A DNA stretch of 64,000 nucleotides, from the NCBI GenBank assembly GCA_039654915.1, contig CM077599.1:67260501-67324500 (forward strand), read 5' to 3'. This stretch comes from Aquilaria yunnanensis. Its lineage: Eukaryota; Streptophyta; Magnoliopsida; Malvales; Thymelaeaceae. Positions 23,141 through 35,201 of this stretch are shown here, one piece after another. Position numbers and translations under genes: made by a program. Every line of letters begins with the position of its first letter. Position 1 is the stretch's first letter. The notes beneath the pieces were generated by a model. It saw nothing but the letters and a program-made list of their open reading frames with translations, was not told the DNA's origin and did not search any database.

Positions 23141-23619
23141 CTTTCAGAGGTGACATCATTGACTAGATGGTGGATTGTTGCCTCTGTAGGCTTGTTGTCA
23201 TAGCAATCCTTTTTACCTCTACCATGGCCATCTCTATCACAGTCATCATCCGTTTTTTTATATTTTATATCTCACTTGCAAGTATCACTGCTCCGATCAC
23301 CATAGCACCTGATGTATTTATTAAGCTTTCATTCCTTAATCAACTTTTCAATTTTTTCCTTAAACAATTTACAATTGTTCTTTTATGTTCTACTATCTTA
23401 TGAAATTCATAGTAGTTGTCTGCCCTAGGATCTATTTGCTCACCCTTCTTGGCTTCTGGCCACTTAAGATAGTTCTTATCTTGAATGGTATGAAGGATAA
23501 CAGATCTAGGGCTTATGAGTGGTGTAAATTTTGGTTTATCTTGACTTTCATTTATATGTTCTCTTTTAGGAGAATTACTAAGTTGTCATGATCTTCCATC
23601 ATGCCTTTGTCTTTTGGAT

Positions 23620-24210
23620 GGCCCTTGGTAATTTAGTGGTCTAGACTCCTTATTGTGTTATTCCATACTTAGCACAACAATGTACTCAGCATTCATGAAT
23701 TCTGAGGCTCTTTGCAATAGCACTTGCCTCTTTTTGTGGGTCTTTTTACCAAGTTCTTGGCAAACTTTGAGTTTGGATGAACTCCTTCAGCTATTAACAG
23801 TATGAATTCATTCTTAGCCAAACTAGGATCTTTTACTGAAGTGATCAAAATAATTTTTTAGGGACTCCCCTTTTTTTTGTTTCACAGCAAAAAGGTGAGT
23901 TAGAACTCACATGCAAGTTTTCCTCCTAAAGAAGTAGTCTATGAAGGCTTTATTCAAGTCATCTCACAAACCTATTAATTCTGTTTCAAGACCAAAATGC
24001 CACATCCCAGCATCTACCATTAATGTTGTTGGAAAGGCTTGACATATAGCTGCGCTTGACAATCTGGCTAGGGTAATAATGTTCTCATAACAACTTAAGT
24101 GAGATATTTTCATTTTCTCTAGTATTGACTCCTTCATGAGTTTAGTAGTGAAAGGATGTCTTTTTCATTTCTTTAGACTATTTCGAGTGAGAGCTTGTAT
24201 TTTTTGTTGC
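23620..24210 (-). pseudogene. Tat Gypsy gag, decayed
   Basis: The minus strand gives WHFGLETELIGL, DDLNKAFIDYFFRRKTCM and FAVKQKKGESLKNYFDHFSK, followed by LVLAKNEFILLIAEGV and NLVKRPTKRGKCYC. This is the core retrotransposon gag domain pattern. Stops interrupt it at 23950 and elsewhere. The N-terminal and leader part up to 25136 is not recognisable. Confidence 0.8.
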
Positions 24211-25136
24211 ATTTGAGTAGTGGTGTTTTGAGTAGCCTGAAGTGCTGCTGCTGCAACTGGGTCTGATGTATTGACCAAAAGTTGCTAAAGAGAGGCAAGG
24301 TAAGCTTGTTGCACTAATGGAGGTATACTAGCTAGTAATACGGCTGTTGACTGTGGGTAGGCACTCTAATATGCTATACTCAGCCAAAATGAGTGTAAGC
24401 TAACTTACTATTGTCTCCAGGGAAGACTTGTGGTACTAGTAGTTAAGGTAATTGGATGGTGAAATTGTTACCTACTTCTTCATGGGGAATGGAGGTATTA
24501 GGCAGCACCATAGTTGTTGGTAAAACAATTGTAGGAGACATTCCTTGGGTTAATGGGCTAGCCATATGTTTGATTGGGGATACTAGTTGGTAAGGTGATG
24601 GTATTGTTGATGTTGGTGGGATTTGGCATGGTAGCGGGGCATGCCCCCCAGGTTCTATAGCATTAACATTAGGAATGGCGATATAAGGAAGGCTTCATGT
24701 CTGGCTCTAGATTTGAGCTTCAACGCTTGTGTCATCACTAACTAGTTAGATTCCCTATTTGTATGGGTGATGCTAATGGCTCCAAGGTATGGTGGTGCTT
24801 GGATTTGCAGGGGAGGCTGAGTGAAATACTTAGCCATGACTACTGTAACTGAATCCAACTTGCTTGTGAATTGAGCATTCATGTTTTTAAACTCTGCTCT
24901 AGTAGGTTAAGTGACCTCCTATACTAACTCTCTTTTATGTGAAGGCATGTCTACTTTATCGTCCCTAGTTCGAGGGTACGCCTTAATGATGTTGATGCTG
25001 AAGTATTGCCATCTGCTTCGTCAATAAGGAAGGCTCTACTTGCCACCTTGTCAAGAAGATCTAGATGTTGTACCACCTTTCCAGGAGTGATGGAATCCAA
25101 GTGTGTACTCATGTATAAAGCATGGTGGGAGCCAAA
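24211..25136 (-). other. Tat element leader and gag N-terminal region
   Basis: About 0.9 kb with no clear domain. The bases just inside the 5' LTR read TTTGGCTCCCACCATG on the minus strand, two or three bases from the LTR edge, which suits a primer-binding site. I do not assign the tRNA. Confidence 0.5.
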
Positions 25137-25552
25137 TGATGATGCACTTCCCTTTGTTCACGGTTTGAATGCTCAAAAATTAGGTCCGTCAACGAGTACA
25201 CCTTGGATGGAGTGTGGAGATCTGCAAAAGATACTCCAACGCTCAAGTAAATAAGAGTTTTAACATGATGTAAATATCAGGGAAAGTGATCGCATACCTG
25301 ACTTATTATAATGAATGCCTTTATATAGGTTATTAGGGTTTTGTGCCTTATAGTTTAAGACCGTTGGATGAAGAGGTTGCCTTTTGAACTATTGGATCTA
25401 AGACACCTATCTTTTTGTGGTCCCACTTCTAAGGGGTATAGGATTATGGACCTTAATTGAGTTAGATTTAGCCTAAAACCCTTAATGATCCTTATTTTCC
25501 TAAAGTAACATGGGCCCAATAAAGGCCCAAAATCTTGGGATGGAAATCACCA
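25137..25552 (-). repeat. 5' LTR of Tat-type Gypsy (right copy)
   Basis: 416 bp, TGATGATGCACTT to AATCACCA, followed by the ATATT duplication at 25553-25557. Confidence 0.9.
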
Positions 25553-26204
25553 ATATTATAACAAAAAAAAATCTACTAGGCGTCATACTGAATTATAGTA
25601 CGTTTATGTACCAAGTCACCTAAATTAGCCAATTCGGCCCGTCATCGATAGGTGAGGTTGAAGACAAGGGAGAACAACTCTAACTCCGGCAACTATTGAC
25701 AAGTAGGGATCTTCCAGCCAATAGTGATGGCTAAGACTTAAGAGCCTGTCTGAGTGGATGGAGTTGATGGGCTCTGGCTCTAAAGAGAAGAAGAAAACAA
25801 GAAATTGGGGTCTAGGGAACTGAGATTCAAGAACTATTGCATCAATGTAAAGCAAAATAGAAAAAGTAAAAAAAATATTAAAATATTAAACTTGTTTATT
25901 ATTATTATTTAATTAATAAAGTCCTATTGCTACCCTACAATTCCTTGTTCTAGGACTTAAAAGTGAAGACTCATAATATAACTTAAATCTAAGTTCTGGT
26001 TTTAGGTTTAAAAAGTTAAAACTTAAAGGCCTTAAAATTCTAAACCACACCAGCTGCTTGCTGTTGCCTACTTTTATAGTTAAAGGCTTTAAGCATGAAA
26101 GTTAGTTATAGAACACAAAAATTTAACCATAGTGTTTGGCAAACGCAAATATGTTGAAGAGATTCATTCATAGTCATAAAATTTAGCCACAGAAATAAAA
26201 TCGA
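25553..26204. other. Flank after the Tat element, no gene seen
   Basis: It begins with the TSD ATATT and may contain the rest of the relic Copia LTR. 25860-25920 is nearly pure A/T. I see no supported reading frame. Confidence 0.4.
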
Positions 26205-27660
26205 ATGGTGATGAAGATGTACAAGAGGTGGAAATTATTGAAGAATATCAATCTCAATCATCAAAGAGTAAGACTTTTGAAAAAGCACCAACTCCAGATA
26301 TCAAGCAAAAGACGTTACCAAGAAAAGTTACTTTTCATGAAGCAGAATCTCAAGCTGGAAAAAATACTAGAGGCTAAAAAATTTGGTCGTGCAATCATTA
26401 CAAAAAACAATTCAAAAGTTCGTATGTTAGAATCCACTATCTTTTTTTTTTTGTGCTCCCCCAGGCAAAAAAGCAAAAATTGCACATGGTAATGTGTTAA
26501 TAAAAAATCAAGAAGCATATGAGATATTGAGAAGAATGATAGTCGAAACTGACAAATCAAGTGTTTCCTCATCATTGAAAAAATCTGTTCTTGCAAAGAC
26601 CAATCCACAAAGTCAGAAAATTGAGGAGTTTTTCCACACTTTTTTGCTTAATGTGTTCATAAGCATGTTATCTTGCTGTAGGTGCTTGCAACTCATACAG
26701 CTTTTCAATTTCATTCCCATATAACTGTTATAGACTTGTAGCTAGTCCTCTTAGAAAGTTAAAATTAAGCATTCTAAATTATTTTTATAATAATTTTTTT
26801 CTTAAAATTTATGAACTGAAGAAAACCATGTCCTTATATTGATAGGTATGAAGATTGCACTTCTAAAATGCAAGAAATTATTTTAAATAGGCGGATCAAA
26901 ATGAATTGAAAGATTCATTATTTCAGTGTTGCACTTACACCAAGATTATATGATTATAAACATCTTACAACACTTGCAGCGGGAGGCATGGCTAGGAAGG
27001 CTTTAAATAAAGACAAAGAAGTGATGAGAGAGTCTATGAAGCATTTGATAAAATTGCAGAGAATGCCAAAAAGACAAAATTGTTGCTTGAACAATTCACA
27101 ACTTTTCATATACGCAAAGGCATTTTTCTATGGTGCTTAGTCAAACTGATGCTGTAACAATGGATTCAATTGATTGGTGGGCTTCATATAGATCAGAAAT
27201 ACTAGAGTTAGCTGAAGTAGCCTAAAAGATACTTTCTCAAACAATTACTAGTTCATTTGTTGAGAGAAATTGGAGTACCTACTTGTTCATTCACATTGTC
27301 AAAAGGAATCATTTGAATTCTACTAGAGTTGATAAATTGGTGTTTATTCACTCAAGCATTCATTTGTTATCTCACTTTACTGAAAGTTATAGGAATGAGC
27401 CCTAAAAGAAGTGGGATGTTAATCTTTAGGAGACTCATGTCGATGACTTTACTGTTTGATTATAAGAAATGAGATGAAATTTATTAGATGACCATGACAC
27501 AGCCAAGTCAAATAAGTCGATGGGCAATGAGAAATTGCAGGATGACCCAATATTAAGGCCACATTATAGTACTCTAGGATTCACTCCAAGTGTTGGAACA
27601 AGCTTTAGCAAGTTTCAAAGTTGTTATTTCTCGTTACAGCAAGACATCTTAGAGGAGTAA
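26205..27660 (+). pseudogene. hAT transposase with BED zinc finger, core deleted
   Basis: hAT transposases are nuclear cut-and-paste enzymes. The N-terminal side carries an acidic/Lys linker (KTFEKAPTPDIKQKTLPRK), then a BED-type zinc finger near 26380-26480 (WSCNHYKKQFKSSYVRIHY, FGAPPGKKAKIA). The second zinc Cys has become Tyr. LRRMIVETDKSSVSSSLKKS follows. After 26640 the RNase H-like core is largely missing. The end of the protein returns at about 26930-27660: ALTPRLYDYKHLTTLAAGG, then the dimerisation domain MDSIDWWASYRSEILELAEV, SSFVERNWSTY and KRNHLNSTRVDKLVFIHS. A natural stop is at 27658-27660. Stops and frameshifts are scattered. No terminal inverted repeats were found. Confidence 0.82.
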
Positions 27661-29720
27661 GAATGATTAATATATAGTGATATATGTTTTTTAGATTTCA
27701 AGGTTATTGATGCATTTTTTTAAGTTTGATGTTTTGGCTAGTTTAAATATTCAAATATTCTTATTTTGTTAATAATACAACTCTTATATATTCTATAAGC
27801 TATGTTATACTCCCATACAGTGAGCCTGCCACTCGTATTGCAAGTCATACCACTCCTGACCTATGCACGACCATAATTCCCCAATGGATGGGCTTTCAGA
27901 CATCAACCACCTGAGTTTTTAGTGTCAACCCTAAGAAATCCACCTGCGATCTAAGCTCCTATCAAGTACCCGAGAGTCTTGCCCATTATTATACTCATTC
28001 AAGAGTATAGTAATCCATGATATGGACCCAAAATGAAACATGATTGAAAATCAATGAGGGGGGACATTCATCCCCAGAAGAGACCTGATGGAAAATCAAG
28101 ATCTTTTTATCAAAACTCCATGGCTTATTCTTGAGAATCAACTAGCGCAGCAAATCACACAAAAATTCAAACGTACGATTCGGGTGGTCACCACCTTAAC
28201 CCCTAGTAACAGCTTTGATCCTTGAACCCTAAGGCTTCATCTTCGATCACCACAAACGCCTGCTCCTCCATCGTAAGGCTTTAGCCAACAAGTTTTGAAG
28301 AAAGATTTTCCAAACCTGCAGCAGCAGCAAAACCCTTCTGAGAAAAGATTCGTACCCAACAAAAAACAAAAGCAGCAAAACGGACAGCAAGAAACAAGCC
28401 TTCGAGGAACATGAAAGTAGAAGATGGCAAGTAGAAATGCTAGAGAAAATGGGCAAGAAGAGCGGAAGGCTAGAGAACCCGTACAAAGAAAACGTATATA
28501 TGTTTTTATTCAAGGCACCGTTCTATGTGTGACATCAATGACTTATGTCATTAGTTAATATAATTTATCTAATAATCATCATATATATAACTAAACACTA
28601 AAAAGTTAGTTTTTTAAAATTTCATCCAAACACATGAAAAATTGCCATAGTTGAATCCTTTACATGAACCTTTAATAAGGGTACATGTTTAGGGCACGAT
28701 TTCATGTGGTTTTTACCCATATTTGCAACCATATCACATAATAAACGGTTTAACAATTTGAAAATTATAATCATACCATTTTGTTACAAATAAAAAACAA
28801 CCATACCACATAAATATAGTTCAGTTACAATTCAGTAACAAATTTTCACATCACAATAAATCCAAGTAAATTAACACAGTGCATAATATAAACCCAATTA
28901 TAATAACGAAGATAATAATATAATTCAATCCATAAACCAACACACATAAGAAAATAAATCTAAAATAACAAGTTTTATCAAATTTATTATATAAGCCACA
29001 TAAGCCATGAAGGGAGAGTTATAAATTGCAATGGATTAGGCTATAGTCAATTGGAATGTGTTACATGTGTATGTACACATTATATTATATTGTTAACATC
29101 CTCCATCGTCTCTTGATCTGGTTCCCGATTGTTGAAAGCCTGACTCAGTCACAAAATTGGACTAAGAATATGATTGGGCCAATTAGGCCATGAGCCCATT
29201 AGAGGAAACTTCAGTTGTTAATAACCGATAGTTTTCTTTCGGCCCATGATTAGTCCATCATGTTAGAGTGATGAAATGGTTAAATCTGAGCAAAGTGATT
29301 GATATTGGTCATAAAATCCTTAATAACAAAACAGAAATAGGTACTTAGAAAGAGATTGATATTAGTCATTAGATCCTTAGTAACAAAACAAAAGTAGGTA
29401 CTTGAAAGTTATAGGTTAAACTTGGCTTGAAATAATAAACAAACAAAAAGACATTTAATATTGCGTAACAAAATCAATCTTAAAATCTGCCTGAATAAAA
29501 CCTTTTGTACTTGTATTTAGGATGTCAATGAATGTCCAATCCGGCGGGCATCCAGTTGCATCCAATCCGATGAGTTGAGTGTTTTTTTTTTTTTGCAATT
29601 GATCAGGTTTTGGTCATATGTAATTTCTCATTTTCCACCTACTGATGAGTTTGGATAGAATGTAGGTTGGTGTTCACCCACCCCCGCATCTAACCCATAT
29701 ATGTGTGTAACATATTAGTA
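27661..29720. other. Intergenic, partly repeat-like, unresolved
   Basis: 27810-28510 is less AT-rich and contains an Ala/Leu-like minus-strand frame (28513-28247) without recognisable similarity; it may be a fragment of an unknown element. 28520-29090 is AT-rich. 29517-29700 has wording similar to the reverse of 30360-30425, so a TIR element around the MITE at 29721 is possible. Confidence 0.35.
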
Positions 29721-29965
29721 CTCCCTCCGTCCCAAAATAAATAATGTGTTTTTTTGGACACAAAGATTAAGATATGTATAATTTATGTCATTTTTTACTT
29801 TTTTACCCTTGAAGCTAAAATAAGAAAAAGAAAATCTCTTTAGGTTCTGTGCTGATAAAGTTTAAATTATAGTAGCAAGGTAAATAGATGTTAAAAACTT
29901 TCCAGAAAAGGAAATAACTCATCCTTTTTGAGATAGCCCAATCATTCTTTTTGGAAGAGAGATAG
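29721..29965. mobile_element. Stowaway-like MITE, right end decayed
   Basis: Starts CTCCCTCCGTCCCAAAATAA after TA and ends GGAAGAGAGATAG before TA. Internal sequence matches 55127-55449 in inverted orientation. No coding capacity, as usual for MITEs. Confidence 0.75.
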
Positions 29966-31551
29966 TATTAGTTATGTGATGAAAACAAATGTATAATAAA
30001 TAAGTTATATAGAATTAAGAACAAATATGAGTTGTTTTAATAGATATAGTAGAATGGATATTTTTAACAATAATAAATGTATGATTAGGCATGATACGGT
30101 TTAATAAAATTATGGTTATAGAGATATAATGAGTGGATGAGTTTTATTGTACACAGCCCACCTAAAAATGAGTAGGATGTGGATGTAAAAATTGTTTACC
30201 CAACAAATAATAAATAAAATATAAGTAAAGCATTAAAAATAGATGATAGGATATGAGAACACTCTTATCCGACCCAAATCTAACCTATTAACGTTTCTAC
30301 TCCCAATCTGACCCATTAACGTTTCTGCTCGTGCTGCTCAAAATTCATTGTACAAAAACATATTACAATAATTTGCTCTGGCCGAATCAGGAGTTGGATT
30401 GGGTTTCTTTCATGTCCATTGCTAAATAGATTGGTCCATAACACATTTTACGTCAAGGTCCCACCTAGAAGCCACTTTATGGTTTGGACTTTGTCAGCTA
30501 CTGGGCTGATACACTAAGGCACGTCAACTAACACTATGGTTATTTATTTATTTATTTATTTTTAGAATTCAAAATGTTATAAGAGAAGGGATTAAACTAG
30601 TTGATATTGATTAAAAAAATTAACCCTATGCTAAATTTAGCTGGCAGAGAATCTCTGAGGTTTTTGTCTTGCAGTCTTCGGTATGATTACCTTGCATCAC
30701 CAAAATGTAAATTCACTCAACTTTAACAGCTCCATTTGGAAGAGCTTTTATGGTCATTGTTAGCATTTTGAAAAATTTTATTAATATTAAATATCAAATT
30801 GCTAAAAAATTACAAGTTGCTATCTATTTTTATTTAAAACCTTAACTCTTATATCAAACCGGCCAATATCATAATTTCCCTTTCACTTTAGTGCTCATAA
30901 TTCTTACTAGGATAGATATTATCCAAGTCATGCATACTAATCCAATTTGCCAAAATAGATAATACCAAATATACAATTTAAAATATCCAAGTCATCCATA
31001 CTGATCCGATATGATAAAATTAGGGATTATTTTAGTGAATCTGAGATCATATTACCTAATAATGTCGAGATAAATAGATCATATCAAAAATGTGTAACCA
31101 AATCTTCTTATCTTGTCTTTTGGCGTGTTTTCAATTCGGCGTGACACCTGAACTTTGATTTTCTTTCTTCAACTTGTAGGCATAAACATTTTTCAATACC
31201 TTCTTGACGTCTTAATGTCTTCACAAAAGCTAGTTAGGCGTAGCTAAATTATGTACAAAGGATTAATTATTAGAGTTTGTCGTTTCCTCAAATGAAGATA
31301 ACGATATAATCAACAAAACAAAATATCTGCCGGCACCGTAAATTAGGAGTTTGGCATATATATGTTGCCAATTTTTTTTTTTAATAAAAGGAACATAATT
31401 CTAGATAAAAGTAAGACTAATGATATCTTACACATCAATAGCATAGGACTATAAAGAATAAAAAAGATATGATATTGACTAACAAAAGGATTACACATCT
31501 CTATGTTACCGAATGAGAATAAAAGAATTGGATTAAACTGAATCTCTTATG
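29966..31551. other. AT-rich intergenic DNA
   Basis: No gene supported. Contains a TTTA microsatellite at 30541-30563 and a segment (30240-30425) with repeated phrase AACGTTTCTxCTC. Confidence 0.45.
30541..30563. repeat. (TATT)n microsatellite
   Basis: About five and a half uninterrupted TATT units followed by a T run. Confidence 0.9.
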
Positions 31552-31871
31552 TGATATCTGAAGTACTTTTGGGGTCCGGCAAGTGGCGGACATGTACAAC
31601 AAAAGTAACTAGCTTCAATCACCTACATCCAAAAACATAGAACTTGGTCAAGAGGACCCACAAGGGTGTTACATTATGGATGCCCCTCTGATCGTCAAGT
31701 CAATGATGATGGCAGAATCATCAAGACAGGAAAATGTGAGAGGTACTTCCTATATAAATAGCTGAATGGTAGGTTTAATGGGTCTGCACCTTAAGTTTTG
31801 AGCCTATATAGGCTACCATGGGCCCAGTAGCTCGATACCTTCAGGTCTAATCCAGATTATGGTTATCAACA
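31552..31871 (-). repeat. Left LTR of non-autonomous element
   Basis: 320 bp, aligned to 34915-35201 through shared blocks such as CAATCACCT, ATCCAAA, GTCAAGTCA, TATATAxATAGCTGAA, GGTTTAATGGG and TCTAATCCA. Confidence 0.72.
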
Positions 31872-32554
31872 ATGCCATTCTTCTAGTAAATACGAGATCT
31901 GAGAGGCCTTTGCATTCTGATGTGCCTTTACATTCTAATGTGCATACACAAAAAATGCCCTTCCTTGAAAGGTTGTCTGAGTGGTCAGGACTAAGTTCCT
32001 TTACCCTTGAATGAGTAGGTGATGTTGAGATTCTGTAGGCCCCTATTGGGCCTTTGTATAGTGATTCCCTAAAGCAATATAGATGCACCTACAAACTGTA
32101 TTGAACACTTTCTCAAGTGTCCTTTTAGAAATTGCCTAAGGTGGGCCATATGGCATTAGTAGCCATAATACCTAAAGCTAGTGAGTTGGAGGAACCTTCA
32201 TCCCCTTGCCTTTTTGAAAAGCCTATGTAGTGTGTTTATTTTGTGTGGAGCCTCCTTTAGGTCCTTAGCATTAATACGGTAGTCTTGTAGCATACCTCTT
32301 ATATTACTCTAGGTTTCAAGTCTTTGCTCCTTTTGATGCCTAGCCTTTTCCTCGTAAGGCCACCTTTCTTGAGAACTCCGTTAAGTCCAATGTTCCCAGG
32401 GACTACTATGAGCCCTCATCCTAAAAAGCCTTTTAGAGGTTAAATTCCTGAGGGCTATCATCTAAAATACCTAATTCCCAAATAGGTCTACTTTTTTGCG
32501 GGGGGTTGTAATGCATGTGGAATAACTCACAAGGAGACGTATTCTAGTTGGGAC

Positions 32555-33440
32555 CATCATCCAAAATGCCTATTACAGTGGCCCATCTCTAGGTCCGAGG
32601 CCACTCTCCAAGGAATCACATTGCGTTCGGGGGTGGTCTTCCAAGAAGCCCGTCTCTAGGTCTGAGGCCACTCTCCAAGGAATACATGTCATCCAAGTGA
32701 TGAAATCCAAGAAGCCCATCTTTTAGGCTAAGGACACTTGTTGGGGAACACAAGTTTTCTAGGAGCCAAAGTCTAGGACACCTATCCTCGAGGCCAATGG
32801 CACTCACAAGGGAATCCATGTCGCCTAGTGGCTAAAATCCAGAAGGCCCATCGTTGGGGCTTAGGCCACTTGCCAAGGATCACATGTTGCCTATGGGATG
32901 GATTACACGAGGCCCATATCTAAGGCTAAGGCCCTTAACTAGGGGACATTTATCCCTTGGGGTCTAAAACCCACAAGCTCTATTTTCGAGGTTGAGGCCA
33001 CTCGGTGGGTCTTACATATTTTTGGGATCCGAAATCTATGATGCCCATCTCTAGGGCTAAGGCCACTTATTAGGGATCATTTGTCACCTGGGTGCCGAAA
33101 TCCATGTGTCCCATATCTAGGGCCGACACCACTTGCGGAGTGGTATGTCACCCAAAGGACGTAATTAGGGAGACCTATCTTTGGGCCAAAGCCTCTTGCC
33201 GATAAATGCTTGTCATTTGAGGGATGGAATCCATGAGGTATATCTCCAAGGTAGAGGCCGCTTGGCATGGATCACATGTTGCTCAAGGGAAAAATCCAAG
33301 AGCTCCATCTTTTGGGTCTAGCACACTCACCAAGGATGAAATCCATAGGGACCATCTCTAGGGCCATGGCATCTCATCGGGGATCACATGTCACCTGGGG
33401 GCCAAAATCCAAGACATCCATCTCTATGGTCACGGGAAAA
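32555..33440. repeat. Tandem array, about 14 units of 65-67 bp
   Basis: A unit containing CCCATCTCTAGGGCTAAGG, then CCACTTGCC, GGATCACATGT and AAATCCA recurs. Unit anchors are at about 32582, 32649, 32715, 32780, 32847, 32913, 32978, 33044, 33110, 33174, 33239, 33303, 33350 and 33416. One unit is shortened to 47 bp. Copies are well diverged from each other. Degenerate beginnings may reach back to 32350. The frames seen here on both strands are by-products of the repeat. Confidence 0.9.
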
Positions 33441-34914
33441 AATATGGAAAAAGTTGGTGCCTCCTTTGTTAATCACCTACCTATCTACCTCACCTACCTT
33501 AAGATTCTATAAACAGGGTCTTGTTGAACTCGAAACTAAGTTTTGTTTTAGAGAGTTAAAGTTATTTATATCAAAACCAATTTTCTATCTTTGATCTTGT
33601 TCTTATCTTTTTATTTACAAGCTTGTTCTAGTTACTTTGCTCTTCTTATTTGTTTTATTCTTCTTTTGATTTTCTAATTCATGTTTATTTCTTTTTCACA
33701 TATGTTATTTTTAACTCTTATTATGTCTATCTAATTCTTATTTTACTAAGGTGAAAGGGTAAGGCTTTTGGAATAAAGGATATAGGTAATTTTAATAGTT
33801 CTTAATTCTATTTGTATTTATTTCCTTAATCAATTTAACTACCCTCTTTGTTAAGTGGAAGTTTTTATTCATTATAGACAATCATTGGCACAAGAATTAC
33901 TTGATTCCTTCTATAGAGTATGGCTATACAATCTGTGGTAGGTTGGAACATTGAGTTGTTGTGGACAAAAATTAGCATGATGGATACTTGAACCAATTTA
34001 CAAGTGTTAGCGTTAGAGGATTAATACAAATAATACTATCTCATCCTAGTGTTTCTTGAACTTAATAGCTAAATTGCCTAATTAGGGCCTCCTTTATGTG
34101 TGGTCCCCAGTTGAGTGCAAAATGAGTTAAAATTAACCATAATTGTTATATTAAGAGTGAATCCCTTAACCTTAGCTCTTTTTTGAATTTCTGTCTCATT
34201 CTACACTTGTTCACAATTAATTTACTTCTTTGAGATTTGACACTCAGACTTCTGAGATTTTAGTACTTGCAACAACCTACACTTGGATTGTAACTCTTAA
34301 ATTGAAGCAGATGATGACAAAGGTTTTTTTCTAATAATTGAGACTAACCAACTTGACAATGGTGACGATGGTGTACGCATTCCATATCAAAATAGATTTC
34401 CCATCGATTTAACAATGTAGAGGACCTTCTAGAGCTAACACTAGGTAATGACTTCTCGGGCATGTGGTCTAATGCCGATGTTGACAACTAGTGCTCAGCG
34501 GCTGACATTGAAAAATAGTGCCCTGATCGAGGTAGTCATTAATGTGCTTACTAGAGGAAATGGGGACTTTGATCATAGGGAGTTCATAATCAGCCTCTTC
34601 GAGTTGGGGATCAGTTTGATACATAAGATAACAAGGTCTCTTGCACCAGGCCTCAGGGATGGAGGAGTTTCTCTGGAAGCCTAAATATGGCTTTCCAGGG
34701 AGCGTTGAGGCCAAGAAGAGTAAGGCCTAATGGATTGTCATGATCACTCGTTGTGAAACCTAAATCTAATCCCCTCACCATGATAACGAGTGCTCGGGAA
34801 TTCAATGTTGTCAAATCTTTGAGCCATTGGTTGTGGTACTATCAATGGAGGGTGGTATCGATCATGCTATAACGGGTGACTAGAGAGCTTATTGTTTCCA
34901 TAAATTAAGTCAAC
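33441..34914. other. Interior of the non-autonomous LTR element after the array
   Basis: 33500-34300 is AT-rich and non-coding. 34440-34714 has overlapping frames on both strands with no recognised domain. Confidence 0.4.
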
Positions 34915-35201
34915 TGATGTTTGAAGTGCTACTGGGTATAATAAGTGGCAAGTATGTATGTGAAAATAGCTGCTCCAATCACCTGGATCCAAAGACATAA
35001 AACACAGTTAGGATAACCTTTGGGGGGATCCTTCGATGGTCAAGTCAAAAATGATGGTGGCAATTTCAACCTAGGGAAGTGTGAGAGACACTCCTTATAT
35101 ATATAGCTGAACCCTGGGTTTAATGGGCCTTCATTAAAAATTGGGTCATGAGCCTAGTAACCTAATACCTCCAAGTCTAATCCAAATTATGGGTATCACC
35201 A
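34915..35201 (-). repeat. Right LTR of non-autonomous element
   Basis: 287 bp, TGATGTTTGAAGT to GGTATCACCA. See the left copy for the aligned blocks. Confidence 0.7.

Larger units (their letters stand above)
17336..25552 (-). mobile_element. Gypsy LTR retrotransposon, Tat-type, decayed
   Basis: 8.2 kb between ATATT duplications, with LTRs at 17336-17735 and 25137-25552. Minus-strand coding fragments occur in Gypsy order: gag, protease, RT, RNase H, integrase. The integrase block HEGIWGNHINAKALI and the C-terminal VPRTWNVDVLKKY are typical of the Tat lineage, as is a long region between pol and the 3' LTR holding an ORF on the opposite strand. The LTRs are clearly more diverged than those of the Copia element, roughly one difference in six or seven bases in the part I aligned by eye. 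Stops are dense throughout. Confidence 0.92.
31552..35201 (-). mobile_element. Non-autonomous LTR element (LARD-like, Tat-related)
   Basis: Two direct repeats of about 300 bp bound a 3.0 kb interior without gag or pol. They start TGATxTxTGAAGT and end TATCAxCA, at 31552-31871 and 34915-35201. Their ends resemble those of the Tat element at 17.3 kb (both finish xGGTATCACCA). Read on the minus strand, the bases inside the right repeat (GTTGACTTAATTTATGGAAA) look like a deaminated form of the TGGCGCC-type primer-binding region of Tat elements. No TSD was found (TTATG against TGTAA), so the edges may be off by a few bases. The interior holds a tandem array. Confidence 0.65.

Noticed and set aside
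28247..28513. 88-residue minus-strand Leu-rich frame
   Set aside because: No recognised domain, and codon pattern and flanks do not support a gene.
32555..33440. CRISPR-like array
   Set aside because: Units are contiguous and diverged without unique spacers, and the DNA is plant nuclear.
32616..33512. Several frames on both strands at 32.6-33.5 kb
   Set aside because: They are translations of the 66-bp tandem array.
31552..35201. TSD for the non-autonomous LTR element
   Set aside because: Flanking 5-mers TTATG and TGTAA do not match, so no TSD is claimed.
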